In this document: positions 26,804-36,300 of the stretch, in pieces
How the letters are laid out: every line of letters begins with the position of its first letter
How positions within the stretch are numbered: position 1 is the stretch's first letter
Origin: JADJNW01 sp964523725
Lineage (GTDB): Bacteria > Bacteroidota > Bacteroidia > Chitinophagales > Saprospiraceae
Assembly: GCA_964523725.1 (NCBI GenBank)
Contig: CAZGAU010000003.1
Location: 1 to 64,000 of the forward strand
Direction: 5' to 3'
Length of the DNA: 64,000 nt
Notes under the pieces: model-generated
What the model saw: only the letters and a program-made list of their open reading frames with translations
Told to the model about the DNA's origin: nothing
Databases searched by the model: none
Translations under genes and position numbers: made by a program

Positions 26804-27622
26804 ATGAGCAACGATTTTCTACACTTGCCTTTGGGCAAAATTCATTACCGGAAATGGGGTCGCGGAAGCCGTCTGCTGATCGCTGTGCATGGTTATGGCG
26901 CAGAAGCAGCTATGTTTGAAAAACTTGCTCCTGCTTTGAATGAAACCTTCACTATTTATGCGATCGACCTCCCTTTTCATGGGCAAAGCAAGTGGGAAAA
27001 AGCTTCTTACCAACTAAAAGATATCACCGCCATTTTTGAACTTATTTTAAAAAAAGAAAACGCCAATCATTGTTCACTGCTGGGGCATAGTTTTGGCGCC
27101 AGGATTGCAATGAAATTAATAGAACAAATTGGAAACCAGGTAGAAACGCTTTATCTACTTTCGCCAGATGGTATCCGTACACGCTGGCTCTGGACGGGTT
27201 ATCTCGTTCCTGGGTTTTTACGTCCTTTTGTAAAAAAACAATTGGAAAAATCTGATTGGTTGCTGCGTTTTGCGGCGCGGCTGAGGAAGTGGGGCATTAT
27301 GCCACTCTATGTAGAGAAATTTTTGCAAAGAAATCTTGCCACTCCGGCGACAAGAGACCGGCTGCTGGGCACATGGTTATCATTAAATAATTTTTTTGTA
27401 AATAACTGGCGTGTAAAACATTTAGTCAGGAAACATTTAATAAAGGTGGTAGCAATTCTAGGTGAGCGGGATAAAATGCTGAATCAGCAAGCCATCCAGC
27501 GGTTTATGGAAAACCTGCCCGATGCGAGTTATTATAATCTGCCTTCCAATCATTTACTAAATAATGATAAATTGGCGGCTATTTTAATAGCAAATGCTAC
27601 AACTTCACCCGCAAGCCTGTAA
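26804..27622 (+). CDS. Alpha/beta-fold hydrolase
   Basis: 272 residues. Oxyanion-hole region AVHGYGAEAAMF, nucleophile elbow LLGHSFGAR (Ser96) and terminal catalytic His in LPSNHLL. A lid of about 80 residues (RTRWLWTGYLVPGFLRPFVK) lies between strands six and seven. It acts on an ester or similar small substrate, unknown. Its last 26 bases overlap the end of the convergent anti-sigma-like gene, so both stop codons lie inside the other gene. Confidence 0.88.
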   Translation: MSNDFLHLPLGKIHYRKWGRGSRLLIAVHGYGAEAAMFEKLAPALNETFTIYAIDLPFHGQSKWEKASYQLKDITAIFELILKKENANHCSLLGHSFGARIAMKLIEQIGNQVETLYLLSPDGIRTRWLWTGYLVPGFLRPFVKKQLEKSDWLLRFAARLRKWGIMPLYVEKFLQRNLATPATRDRLLGTWLSLNNFFVNNWRVKHLVRKHLIKVVAILGERDKMLNQQAIQRFMENLPDASYYNLPSNHLLNNDKLAAILIANATTSPASL

Positions 27623-29075
27623 AGATGGAGAAGGTATTGATCCGATCCTGGTCAGGACCAAAGCCTTTGGTGAAGTAGTCCAGCGATTGCTGGTATGTTG
27701 GCTGCGTGAAAATGCCGATACGTTCGGTAATAAAGTATTCCAGCCCGATGCCGAGGTTTCCGGTGATATAGCCGTTTTCCCAGATGGAGCCGCCTTCCAG
27801 CAGTCCTTTGGACAAAATCTTTTTCTTTTCATCCGCAGGAGTGGGGAAGTTGCCACCCGGAGTAGGCCGGGGTTGAGGCTGAGGTCTCAGTAATTCTTCT
27901 TCTTCTTCCAGATAATAATTTGCCTGCAATGCTGTGTGAAGCGACAAACCGGCGGTTGCAAAAGCACGCCACTTGTTCTTTTTCAGGAAGTTATAACGCA
28001 TTTGCACCGGTAATTGGAGCATATTCAACTCCACCAGTTTGAAACTCTCGCCATAATAACCATCCGCAAAACTACCACCCAGATAAACCAGCGGACGCGG
28101 TTCATATTGCTTCGCCGAATAAATAGCACCGGTTCCGATTTCCCAGCGACCTTTTTCCCAACTCAACATCAGACCTCCGCTGTAGCCCAATTCATAACGC
28201 TCAAAAGCTCCATCAATCACTTCACCCGCTTCGTTTAAAGCCGAAGGCGTGATAATGCGGTTATAATCCATACTGCCGAACATACTCACGGAGAGCTGTC
28301 CCTTAGGATTAACAGGCACAATAAGCTTGGGATAATCCTCTTTCTCATCGGTGGAAAGTTCTTCCAGCAGAATGCGTTCCAGAGCAGCCATTAGTTCCTC
28401 ACGTTCAGCTGGCACGGGCATATCTGCCGCGGGTTGTTCCTGCACAGGATTACTGATTGTTGTGGGCTTGTCAGAAGATTTTTTAGGTTTTGCGGTCGCA
28501 ACCGGCAAAGAAGGGCCGACCTTGTATTTCTTGGTGGTTGTAATCTGTGTTGGTGCAAAATTCCGGGTATTAGTTGTCTTTGAAAGATCAACTGCAACAG
28601 CATCTCTTATCTTCAAACCCGAATTTTGATCAGGCGTTATCTGTTGATTGGAGGCGGTGTTTTCTACAATTGAAGTATTTGAACCGGCGTGTTTTTCATT
28701 GGTAATCAGGCTTTTACCAAAGCCCAGAAGCCTTGCTGGCGTTTGTTGTCCGAAATATTGAACAAAAGTAAGAATAATCAGAAGAACCAGCGTTACTTCC
28801 ATGATTCGGGTGCGCATGACCTGACGGCGGGAGGTGACATCCTGATCGAGTTTTGCGGCAAGCAAATCCCATCTTGAAGCGCGGTTGCCGGCTTCCAGCG
28901 TATGGAGCTTTTCAAACACAACTTCGTCCACCCGGCGATCATCTGCCGAGGGCGTGCCGGCCTCTTGGGCATCCAGCTTTTGTGAGAATTGATCCCAGGA
29001 ATTAGGATCAAACTCCACCGGAAGTTGGCTGAGCTTGTCTTTAATAATCCGATCAAACAGGTCACTCTTCTTCAT
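27597..29075 (-). CDS. Membrane-anchored anti-sigma-like protein with C-terminal beta-barrel-like domain
   Basis: 492 residues. Residues 1-90 are cytoplasmic and helical (LFDRIIKDKLSQLPVEFDPN, SRWDLLAAKLDQDV), as in Bacteroidota anti-sigma partners. One membrane helix follows (VTLVLLIILTFVQYFG, about 92-108), then a Pro/Thr-rich linker. From about 255 the protein looks like an outer-membrane beta-barrel (LSVSMFGSMDYNRIITP, LMLSWEKGRWEIGTGAIYSA, then IFTGLRVKL at the end). Its start overlaps the sigma factor gene by 14 bases, so the two are co-translated. It probably holds the sigma factor at the inner membrane and releases it on an envelope signal. Confidence 0.8.
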   Translation of the reverse strand: MKKSDLFDRIIKDKLSQLPVEFDPNSWDQFSQKLDAQEAGTPSADDRRVDEVVFEKLHTLEAGNRASRWDLLAAKLDQDVTSRRQVMRTRIMEVTLVLLIILTFVQYFGQQTPARLLGFGKSLITNEKHAGSNTSIVENTASNQQITPDQNSGLKIRDAVAVDLSKTTNTRNFAPTQITTTKKYKVGPSLPVATAKPKKSSDKPTTISNPVQEQPAADMPVPAEREELMAALERILLEELSTDEKEDYPKLIVPVNPKGQLSVSMFGSMDYNRIITPSALNEAGEVIDGAFERYELGYSGGLMLSWEKGRWEIGTGAIYSAKQYEPRPLVYLGGSFADGYYGESFKLVELNMLQLPVQMRYNFLKKNKWRAFATAGLSLHTALQANYYLEEEEELLRPQPQPRPTPGGNFPTPADEKKKILSKGLLEGGSIWENGYITGNLGIGLEYFITERIGIFTQPTYQQSLDYFTKGFGPDQDRINTFSIFTGLRVKL

Positions 29076-29631
29076 ATCCGTAGAGTCTCGACGTCAGTAT
29101 TTCTTTCAGTTTTAATCTTGCCTTTACCAAATTGGATCGCGAGGTACTTTCGGTAATGTCTAAAGCATCCGCGATTTCCTTGTGCGAATAACCTTCAATT
29201 ACATACAGGTTAAAAACCGTTCTATAAGCTGGTGATAGTTGCTGTACCGCCTCCAGAATCTCTTGCTCGTTGCACTGACTGATCGCGTCAGCATCTTGTG
29301 AACTGAGGTCGTAGGCTTGCTCAATATCTTCGGTACGGCGGCGAATATTTTTTCGATAAAAATCGATGGCGGTATTCACCATAATACGCCGTATCCAAGA
29401 AGGGAGCGAAGTGCCAGGTTGATATTTAGCGATATTGTTGAAGACCTTAATAAAGCCTTCGTGCAAAATATCCATGGCATCGTCGTCATTATTGGCATAG
29501 CGGAGGCACACACCCATCATTTTGCTATAGTACTCTTCGTACAACACTCGCTGCGCCCACCGTTCCTTCCGGATGCAGGCTTTGATCAGATCCCTCTCTT
29601 CATAGTGTTGCAGGTGCAAGGCAATATCCAT
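29062..29631 (-). CDS. ECF-type RNA polymerase sigma factor
   Basis: 189 residues. Region 2 (VLYEEYYSKMMGVCLRYANN then DAMDILHEGFIKVFNNIAKY, WIRRIMVNTAIDFYRK) and region 4 with its helix-turn-helix (AYRTVFNLYVIEGYSHKEIA, then TESTSRSNLVKARLKLKEIL) are both present; region 3 is absent, as in ECF factors. It directs transcription of an unknown regulon under control of the overlapping downstream membrane protein. ATG at 29631 gives a normal N-terminus. Confidence 0.93.
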   Translation of the reverse strand: MDIALHLQHYEERDLIKACIRKERWAQRVLYEEYYSKMMGVCLRYANNDDDAMDILHEGFIKVFNNIAKYQPGTSLPSWIRRIMVNTAIDFYRKNIRRRTEDIEQAYDLSSQDADAISQCNEQEILEAVQQLSPAYRTVFNLYVIEGYSHKEIADALDITESTSRSNLVKARLKLKEILTSRLYGYEEE

Positions 29632-29820
29632 GTGCTAAGACCTTTTATCAAAGGTAACTTTTATGCGCCAATTTTCCAACCTGCCCATGCGAATCTCTTT
29701 CATTTGTAAAACGCTTGACGTTTTGGAAATGCTGCCAGTTGGTGTAAAAAAGTTGATAAGTATTGGCTGTTAAATTTTAAGATTACAGGGAAAAAATTGA
29801 ATCCCACTAAAAAATAAACT

Positions 29821-29851
29821 TTTTGTTTTAAAATCTATTTTCGTATTTTCG
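29821..29851 (+). promoter_or_regulatory. Probable promoter of parC
   Basis: Two abutting TATTTTCG boxes (29836-29843 and 29844-29851) resemble the TAnnTTTG -7 element. TTTTG at 29821-29825 would be the -33 element, 18 bases before the second box. The leader to the ATG at 29916 would be about 55 bases. The 280-base gap from 29632 shows no other feature. Confidence 0.45.
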
Positions 29852-29915
29852 TGCAAAAATCTTTTCATCTTTACGGGTGAATCCCTGAAACCAAAACGAT
29901 GAAACACGGTAAGCA

Positions 29916-32540
29916 ATGAGTAAAGAGAAAAAAATACAATTGAACAGCAACGGCAACGGCGAAGATAACATCATCACGCTCAACGGGATGTATCAGGATT
30001 ATTTCCTGGATTATGCCTCCTACGTGATTCTGGAGCGCGCGGTGCCCTCGGTCTATGATGGACTAAAACCCGTGCAGCGCCGCATCCTGCATGCGATGAA
30101 GGAGATGGACGACGGGCGCTACCACAAGATCGCCAACGTGATTGGGCAAACGATGCAGTACCACCCGCACGGCGACGCCGCCATCGGCGATGCGCTGGTG
30201 AATCTAGGTCAAAAGGACTTGCTTATTGACTGTCAGGGGAACTGGGGCGATGTGCGCACCGGCGATAGTGCAGCGGCAGCGCGTTATATCGAAGGACGTT
30301 TGACGAAATTTGCCCTGGAAGTTGCATTCAACCCTCAAACCACCGAATGGCAACTCACCTATGATGGTCGTAAAAGAGAGCCGATCAATCTGCCGATGAA
30401 GTTCCCGCTGCTACTGGCGCAGGGCGCGGAAGGCATTGCGGTGGGGCTTTCTACCAAAATTCTGCCGCATAATTTTATTGAGCTTATTAAAGCTTCCATC
30501 CAGATTTTAAAAGGTAAAAAAGTCACGATCTATCCTGATTTTCAGACGGGCGGCTCGATCGATATCAGTGATTATCAGGGTGGTAAACGCGGCGGTCGCG
30601 TGAAAGTGCGCGCCAAAATCGAGATTGTGGACAAATCCACGCTGGCTATCAAGGAAATTCCTTACGGTACGACTACGACTTCGCTTATTGACAGCATTAT
30701 CAAAGCCAACGACAAGGGCAAGATCAAGATCAAAAAAGTAACGGACAACACCGCTAAAGATGTTGAAATTGCTATAGAAATCGCGCCCGGCACCTCGCCT
30801 GAAGTGACGATGGATGCGCTTTATGCTTTTACCGATTGTGAATCTTCGATTTCGCCGAATGCCTGCGTGATTATTGACAATAAGCCGCATTTTCTAACGG
30901 TCGAGGAAATCCTGGAAATTTGTACCCAAAGCACCAAAGACCTGCTGCGCAGCGAGCTAGAGATCAAGCAGCACGAGCTAATGGAAAAATGGCTCTTCGC
31001 GAGTCTGGAAAAAATCTTCATCGAAAAGCGCATTTACCGCGACATCGAAGAGTGCGAAACCTGGGATGCGGTGATCGAAGCCATTGACAAGGGCTTACGC
31101 AAATATGTTGTCACGCCGAGCGATAAACCCAAAAAAGACGACAAGCGTTTGAAATTATTTCGGGATTTGACACAGGAGGATTTTGTGCGGTTGACCGAAA
31201 TCAAGATCAAGCGGATTTCCAAATACAATTCTTTCAAAGCCAACGAGCAGATCGCCGAGTTGGAAAAAGAATTGGAGCAAGTGCGCCATGATTTAGAGCA
31301 TCTTACAGATTATGCAATTGCTTATTTTGAAAACTTGCTTAAGAAATACGGCAAAGGACGCGAACGCAAGACTATTTTGGCTACTTTCGACACGATTCAG
31401 GCAACAGAGGTGGTGGCGAACAACGCCAAACTCTATGTGGATCGCAAGGAAGGTTTTATCGGTACCGGCTTGAAAAAGGAAGAATTCGTGTGTGATTGCT
31501 CCGATATTGATGACATTATCGTTTTCCGGCGCGACGGCAAGTTCCAGGTATCAAAAATCGGCGATAAAGTCTTTGTGGGTAAGGATATTATCCACGTGGC
31601 GGTTTGGAAAAAAGGCGACGATCGCACCACTTATAATATGGTGTATGTGGACAGCAAAACCGGGCGCTCGATGATCAAACGATTCAACGTGACCGCCATT
31701 ACCCGCGACCGCGAGTACGATCTGACCATGGGCAACGAACTTTCCAAAGTGCTGTATTTCAGTGCTAATCCGAATGGTGAAGCCGAGGTGATCAATGTAC
31801 AACTTTCGCCGAACAGCCGTGCCAAGATCAAAAATTTCGACTTCGATTTTGCCGAGCTGGAAATCAAGGGACGAGGCTCGCAGGGTAATATTCTGACTAA
31901 ATATCCGGTGAAAAAAATCACTATGAAAGAGGCGGGCAAATCCACGATCGGCGCGCAACAATGGTGGTTTGACGAGATCACCGGTAAACTCAATAACGAT
32001 GAACGCGGCCGCCTGCTGGGCGATTTCGACACTGGCGATTATCTCCTGGCACTTTACAAAGATGGTAGCTACGAAGTGCTGGAACCCGATGCCCTCAAGC
32101 GTTTTGATATCAACGAACTCATTAGTCTGGAAAAATTCGACCCGGAAACGGTCATCAACGCGGTGCACTATGAGGGCGAGCGCGGCTGGACGATGGTGAA
32201 GCGCTTTGTAGTGGAAACCACTTCGATGGGGCAGCGTTATTCTTTTCTTTCGGAACACAAGGACAGCAAACTGCTCTTCGCATCTACCAAAGCCGAACCG
32301 CGCGTGCGCTACAGCGTGAAGGTAAAAAACAACAAAATGGACGGCGAAGTCAACCTCGCAGAATTCATGGATGTAAAGGGTTGGAAAGCAATCGGCAACA
32401 AGCTAAGTGATCAGAAACTCAGCTCCATCAAGGAATTAGCCGAAGAGCCATCCAAAGCCAAGGAAGCGCCGGATAAGCTGAAAGCTGGCGACAGCGTGGA
32501 ATTTGATATCGAGAAAAACGGGCAAGGGAAGTTGTTTTGA
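29916..32540 (+). CDS. parC: DNA topoisomerase IV subunit A (ParC)
   Basis: 874 residues. The breakage-reunion domain starts with the standard DYASYVILERAVPSVYDGLK and QRRILHAM stretches, HPHGDAAIGDAL and the catalytic Tyr124 in AAARYIEGR. A coiled-coil tower follows, then a C-terminal beta-pinwheel (about 540-800) that lacks the GyrA-box, favouring ParC over GyrA. It cuts and passes DNA to unlink daughter chromosomes, with ParE. No parE lies next to it here, unlike in many relatives. The last 24 coding bases are duplicated exactly at 33248-33271, beyond a toxin-antitoxin module. Confidence 0.93.
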   Translation: MSKEKKIQLNSNGNGEDNIITLNGMYQDYFLDYASYVILERAVPSVYDGLKPVQRRILHAMKEMDDGRYHKIANVIGQTMQYHPHGDAAIGDALVNLGQKDLLIDCQGNWGDVRTGDSAAAARYIEGRLTKFALEVAFNPQTTEWQLTYDGRKREPINLPMKFPLLLAQGAEGIAVGLSTKILPHNFIELIKASIQILKGKKVTIYPDFQTGGSIDISDYQGGKRGGRVKVRAKIEIVDKSTLAIKEIPYGTTTTSLIDSIIKANDKGKIKIKKVTDNTAKDVEIAIEIAPGTSPEVTMDALYAFTDCESSISPNACVIIDNKPHFLTVEEILEICTQSTKDLLRSELEIKQHELMEKWLFASLEKIFIEKRIYRDIEECETWDAVIEAIDKGLRKYVVTPSDKPKKDDKRLKLFRDLTQEDFVRLTEIKIKRISKYNSFKANEQIAELEKELEQVRHDLEHLTDYAIAYFENLLKKYGKGRERKTILATFDTIQATEVVANNAKLYVDRKEGFIGTGLKKEEFVCDCSDIDDIIVFRRDGKFQVSKIGDKVFVGKDIIHVAVWKKGDDRTTYNMVYVDSKTGRSMIKRFNVTAITRDREYDLTMGNELSKVLYFSANPNGEAEVINVQLSPNSRAKIKNFDFDFAELEIKGRGSQGNILTKYPVKKITMKEAGKSTIGAQQWWFDEITGKLNNDERGRLLGDFDTGDYLLALYKDGSYEVLEPDALKRFDINELISLEKFDPETVINAVHYEGERGWTMVKRFVVETTSMGQRYSFLSEHKDSKLLFASTKAEPRVRYSVKVKNNKMDGEVNLAEFMDVKGWKAIGNKLSDQKLSSIKELAEEPSKAKEAPDKLKAGDSVEFDIEKNGQGKLF
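32515..32538 (+). repeat. Direct repeat, copy 1 (end of parC)
   Basis: A 24-base sequence encoding the last residues of ParC (NGQGKLF). The same 24 bases recur without mismatch at 33248-33271; the repeats are 733 bases apart and bracket the toxin-antitoxin pair. In this copy the stop TGA follows. Confidence 0.95.
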
Positions 32541-32609
32541 TAAGTGGTTAAGGAACCTTCATTGCGCTAAAAACTGTTAGCTTATAAAAGTAGCACAAAA
32601 TCAATAACC

Positions 32610-32819
32610 ATGACACAATCCTTATTTCCGTTATCGAATGTGCAATTGGAACTTCTAAAAATCTTTTCTACTGATTTATCGGAAGAAGATTTGCAGGAAC
32701 TGAAAGCGCTGTTGGCGAAATTCTATGCTAAAAAATCTATCGAATTAGCCAACCGGGTTTGGGATGAAAAAGGGCTTACGGATGCTGACATGGACAAATG
32801 GCTCAATGAATTATCATGA
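32610..32819 (+). CDS. Putative antitoxin of PIN module
   Basis: 69 residues, helical and acidic. The segment LQELKALLAKFYAKKSIELANRVWDEKG and the ending DMDKWLNELS match the short partner proteins found in front of PIN toxins in Bacteroidota; no DNA-binding motif is obvious. Its stop codon overlaps the start of the PIN gene (ATGA at 32816-32819), the usual toxin-antitoxin layout. It lies within the interval bounded by the parC-end repeats. Confidence 0.75.
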   Translation: MTQSLFPLSNVQLELLKIFSTDLSEEDLQELKALLAKFYAKKSIELANRVWDEKGLTDADMDKWLNELS

Positions 32820-33235
32820 AAATAGTGCTCAATACAAATGTATTGCTCGTTTCTATTTCTGATAAATCAAAGCATCACTGGCTTTACAAAGCTCTTTTGG
32901 ATGGTGAGTTTGATTTGTACATTACCAATGATATTCTCACCGAGTATGAAGAAAAAATTAGTGTACACTGGCATCCCAACGTCGCTAAAGCAGTGCTGCG
33001 TACTTTGCTGGAGCTATCCAATGTGCATCAAACGATTATTTACTACCAGTTAAAATTAATTTCATCAGATCCAGATGATGATAAATTTGCAGATTGCGCT
33101 TTTGCGGCGAATGGAGATTATTTAGTAACCAATGATAAAGATTTTAATATTTTAAAACGAATTGAATTTCCTATAATCCCCGTCGTAAATTTGGATGAAT
33201 TTAAAAGCATTTTGAAAGGTGTAATTAAAGGGTAA
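32816..33235 (+). CDS. PIN-domain toxin (COG1569-like)
   Basis: 139 residues forming one PIN domain. Strand one reads MKIVLNTNVLLVS, then LYITNDILTEYEEKI, DPDDDKFADCAFAANGDYLV and TNDKDF, the acidic cluster of PIN RNases. The first catalytic Asp of the usual LDTNV motif is Asn6 here; the other acidic positions remain. Such proteins cut RNA and are held in check by the adjoining antitoxin. The substitution might weaken activity or be natural to this branch. The module lies between direct repeats of the parC end and looks recently acquired. Confidence 0.88.
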   Translation: MKIVLNTNVLLVSISDKSKHHWLYKALLDGEFDLYITNDILTEYEEKISVHWHPNVAKAVLRTLLELSNVHQTIIYYQLKLISSDPDDDKFADCAFAANGDYLVTNDKDFNILKRIEFPIIPVVNLDEFKSILKGVIKG

Positions 33236-33247
33236 ATGTATAGAAGT

Positions 33248-33271
33248 AAAACGGGCAAGGGAAGTTGTTTT
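33248..33271 (+). repeat. Direct repeat, copy 2 (duplicated parC end)
   Basis: Exact 24-base copy of 32515-32538. Read in the parC frame it again encodes NGQGKLF followed by a stop, this time TAG (33271-33273). It would be the original or the element-borne gene end after site-specific insertion. Confidence 0.9.
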
Positions 33272-33283
33272 AGCAATCAGTTG

Positions 33284-33334
33284 GCGGTTTGCAGCAAGCA
33301 GCGATCTGATTTCAAACTACCTACTGCAAACTGC
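33284..33334. repeat. Inverted repeat downstream of the M1 peptidase gene
   Basis: GCGGTTTGCAG (33284-33294) pairs with CTGCAAACTGC (33324-33334), 10 of 11 positions. It starts 15 bases beyond the stop codon at 33349 on the minus strand. No T-run follows on that strand. Confidence 0.7.
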
Positions 33335-33348
33335 TCACTTTCAGGCTT

Positions 33349-36300
33349 TTAAAACTCCACTCTTTTCAGTAATTCCTTCGGGTTCAGCTTGCGCAAATCC
33401 AGCGTAAAGGCGATGCGATTCCAATAGCTGCCGCGCTCGGCGTAGCGATCATCAATATTTTTACTATTTATTAATGGGAAGTAAATAGCAAATACGTCTT
33501 TTACGAATTCCAATGTAATCCCGCCACTCCAAAGTAATTGATCCTCAAAGGTTTCGCCTGCGCCGGTGGGCATGGCATTATCATAATAACCGATATCAAA
33601 ATAAGGCTTGAGCGGCAAATTAAACGGCAAACCATTCGGCAGATCGGCTTTCATATTTAGTGCAACGATAAAATTATTACTTCGTCCCAGACTAAATCCA
33701 GTGCCGACGGCATTTTTGAAGCCCCCATCGCGGATGGTAACCTGTTGCGACCAGATGCCGTCATCCTCGCTTCTACCGAAGTAAAAATCATCGAAACGGT
33801 AATCATTATATCCTTGCGAGATCAGGTTGAACGCACCCGGGAAAATCGCGCCCCCATCGCGCCGGGAATTGGTGATAAAACCACCCGCAAATACCCGGAA
33901 ATCAAAGCCTTTTTTCGGGGCGTAATGGAAGGTGTGCTTAATTTCCAGCGAAGCTTTCAGGTAGTTTTGATCCCGGTCAAACACGTCGGTGTAAGATTGC
34001 TGTTCCAGTGCTAAATAAATGCTATATGGATTTAATGCGCGGCGGCTTTCTGCTAAATAACTCAACTCATGGATGTAAGAATCGGACCAGGCATTTCCCT
34101 GGTAATTACCGAAGGTCGGGCTGAACTGCGGGAACTCCTGATTGAGCCAGATGGTTCGCCATTGCAAGGTTTGGTAGAAATTACTCGCTGGTTTTTTGCC
34201 CAGCTCGATCTCCAGCGATGGCACAATTCGCGCATATTTTAAATCATAATTATCTGTAAAATTACGATCATAATTAAATGTTCTGCCGCCCACGCCCAGC
34301 GTAATCGCCCGGATCGCCTTTGTTTTCGGGTAGAACGTGTACTGCACTTCCCCCAATCCCACGATATTTTTTGAGGCAAAAGAATACATCGGGATAATGG
34401 TAAAATCAAATTGCTTGGGCGGCACCGTGTTATTATAAAAAGCCAGCCCCAGCATATATTTATCATAATTATTCCAGCCCATAGCCGGCGACCAGAAAAG
34501 CTGGGTGCGCTTGTCATTCTCCGGGGCAGGCAGGAAGCGGATTTGCAGAGGCTCGGAGGTATTGCCCGACGCCTTGATATGATTATTTTTCCTATTTATA
34601 TCCAATGTAATACGGCGGCTGTCTAATGTAATTTCTTCAAACCCATCGTAGGAAAATTCCACTACTTTTTCACCGGTAAAACCCTCGTACCACTTACTGT
34701 ATTCTACATTTCCGTCCACAATAGCGTCCAAAGTAAACGGACCGGCTACCTGTCCTTTATTTTTTATTAAAACCCTGTAATGGACTTCACCCTGGCGCAA
34801 TCCTTCAATGGTATAATCCATTTTATGATTGGAATATAATAATCCGTCAAACAACCAGTTTAAATTCGCGCCGGTCCGATTCTCCAAAACCGCCCGGAAA
34901 TCCTCGGGTTGCGGGTGTTTGAATTTCCATTGCTCATAATATTCCTGCATGGCAGCGTCAAATGTAATTTCGCCGATGTACTTTTCTAAATAATTAAGCG
35001 CCACCGCCGGTTTTTCATATGCCCCCAGGAAATAATTAATCTCGGTAAATTCATCCGAATGCGTATCTGGCGCCTGATCCAGGTTGCGGCGCGCCTGCCA
35101 GAGATAGGCGAGTTCGGTCAGACTCATGTCGGAGCCGCCTCTGATAAATTCCGGCAGGATCTCATCATATGCATCACTTTTATAATATTTATCTGTGTAA
35201 CGTTTTTCATAATAAGAGTTAATACCCTCGTCCATCCAGGGGTGGTCGCGCTCATTGCTGGCAAGGATTCCGTAGAACCAATTGTGTCCCACTTCATGTG
35301 TAATAACAATATCAAGACTCTTGGGACTGCCCGCCGGACCAATCACCGTGATCATCGGATATTCCATGCCGCCGCCCGCGCTCAGCGCGCTCTGTACCGC
35401 CGTAGCATGCGGGTAAGGGTATTCGCCGACCAGTTCTGAATAAAATTCCACTGAGCGATTGACATACTGAATGGCGTCTTTCCAAAGATTTCGTTCAAAA
35501 TCGGTGAACATCACCCAGGTATCCACCGTACGCCCGGAAGCAAGCGCCACTTCACCTTTTTGCACATAAAAACGCTTGTCGGCAAACCAGGCAAAATCGT
35601 GCACGTTTTCCGCGGTGTAGCGAATGGTTTTCATGTTATTGCTGGAGGGTGGAAAATCGCTTTGAGCTGTATCATAATTCGTATGATTAGATGATAATGT
35701 TTTAAAAAAAGCGTCAGTTTCTATTACTTTTTGCTGCAAAAACTGCTGCTCGCTCTCGGTTTGCAGCAGGCCTGTAGCGCCCACTACATAATTTTCCGGC
35801 AATGTAATAGTGACATCATATGAGCCAAATTCTGAATAAAATTCGCCCATGTCGAGGTAAGGCATCGGGTGCCAGCCTTCGCGGTCATACACCGCCGGTT
35901 TGGGGTACCACTGCGTCAGCTGATAGGATTCGCCCACGTGCCCCAGGCGTGAAAAAGACGCCGGAATGTCCAGTTTAAAAGGCGTAGCGATGGTAATTTT
36001 TTCACCCGATTGCAAGGGCTGCGGCAGGCGCAGTATGGCGATGTCGGGATTGTCCTTTTGTAATTCGAGGGTGGCAGGCTGACCGTTCACCGTAAAATTC
36101 AATCCTGAGTAACCGCCCAGATCTTCTTTTTTAGCAAAATAAAAATCGGTGTCGCCGGTGCGCAGCTTTTGCCGCGCGAAAGCCGTGTTGCGGTTTTGGA
36201 AAGCGTTTGCCCACAAATGGATATATATAAAGTCCAGGTTATCAGGCGAGTTGTTGATGTATTCCATCTCGATCGTACCGTCGAGCACGTGCTGTTGGTC

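Noticed and set aside
29916..32540. Assignment of the topoisomerase gene as gyrA
   Set aside because: The C-terminal domain lacks an evident GyrA-box and the N-terminal sequence is of the Bacteroidota ParC type; parC is more likely, though only a tree would settle it.
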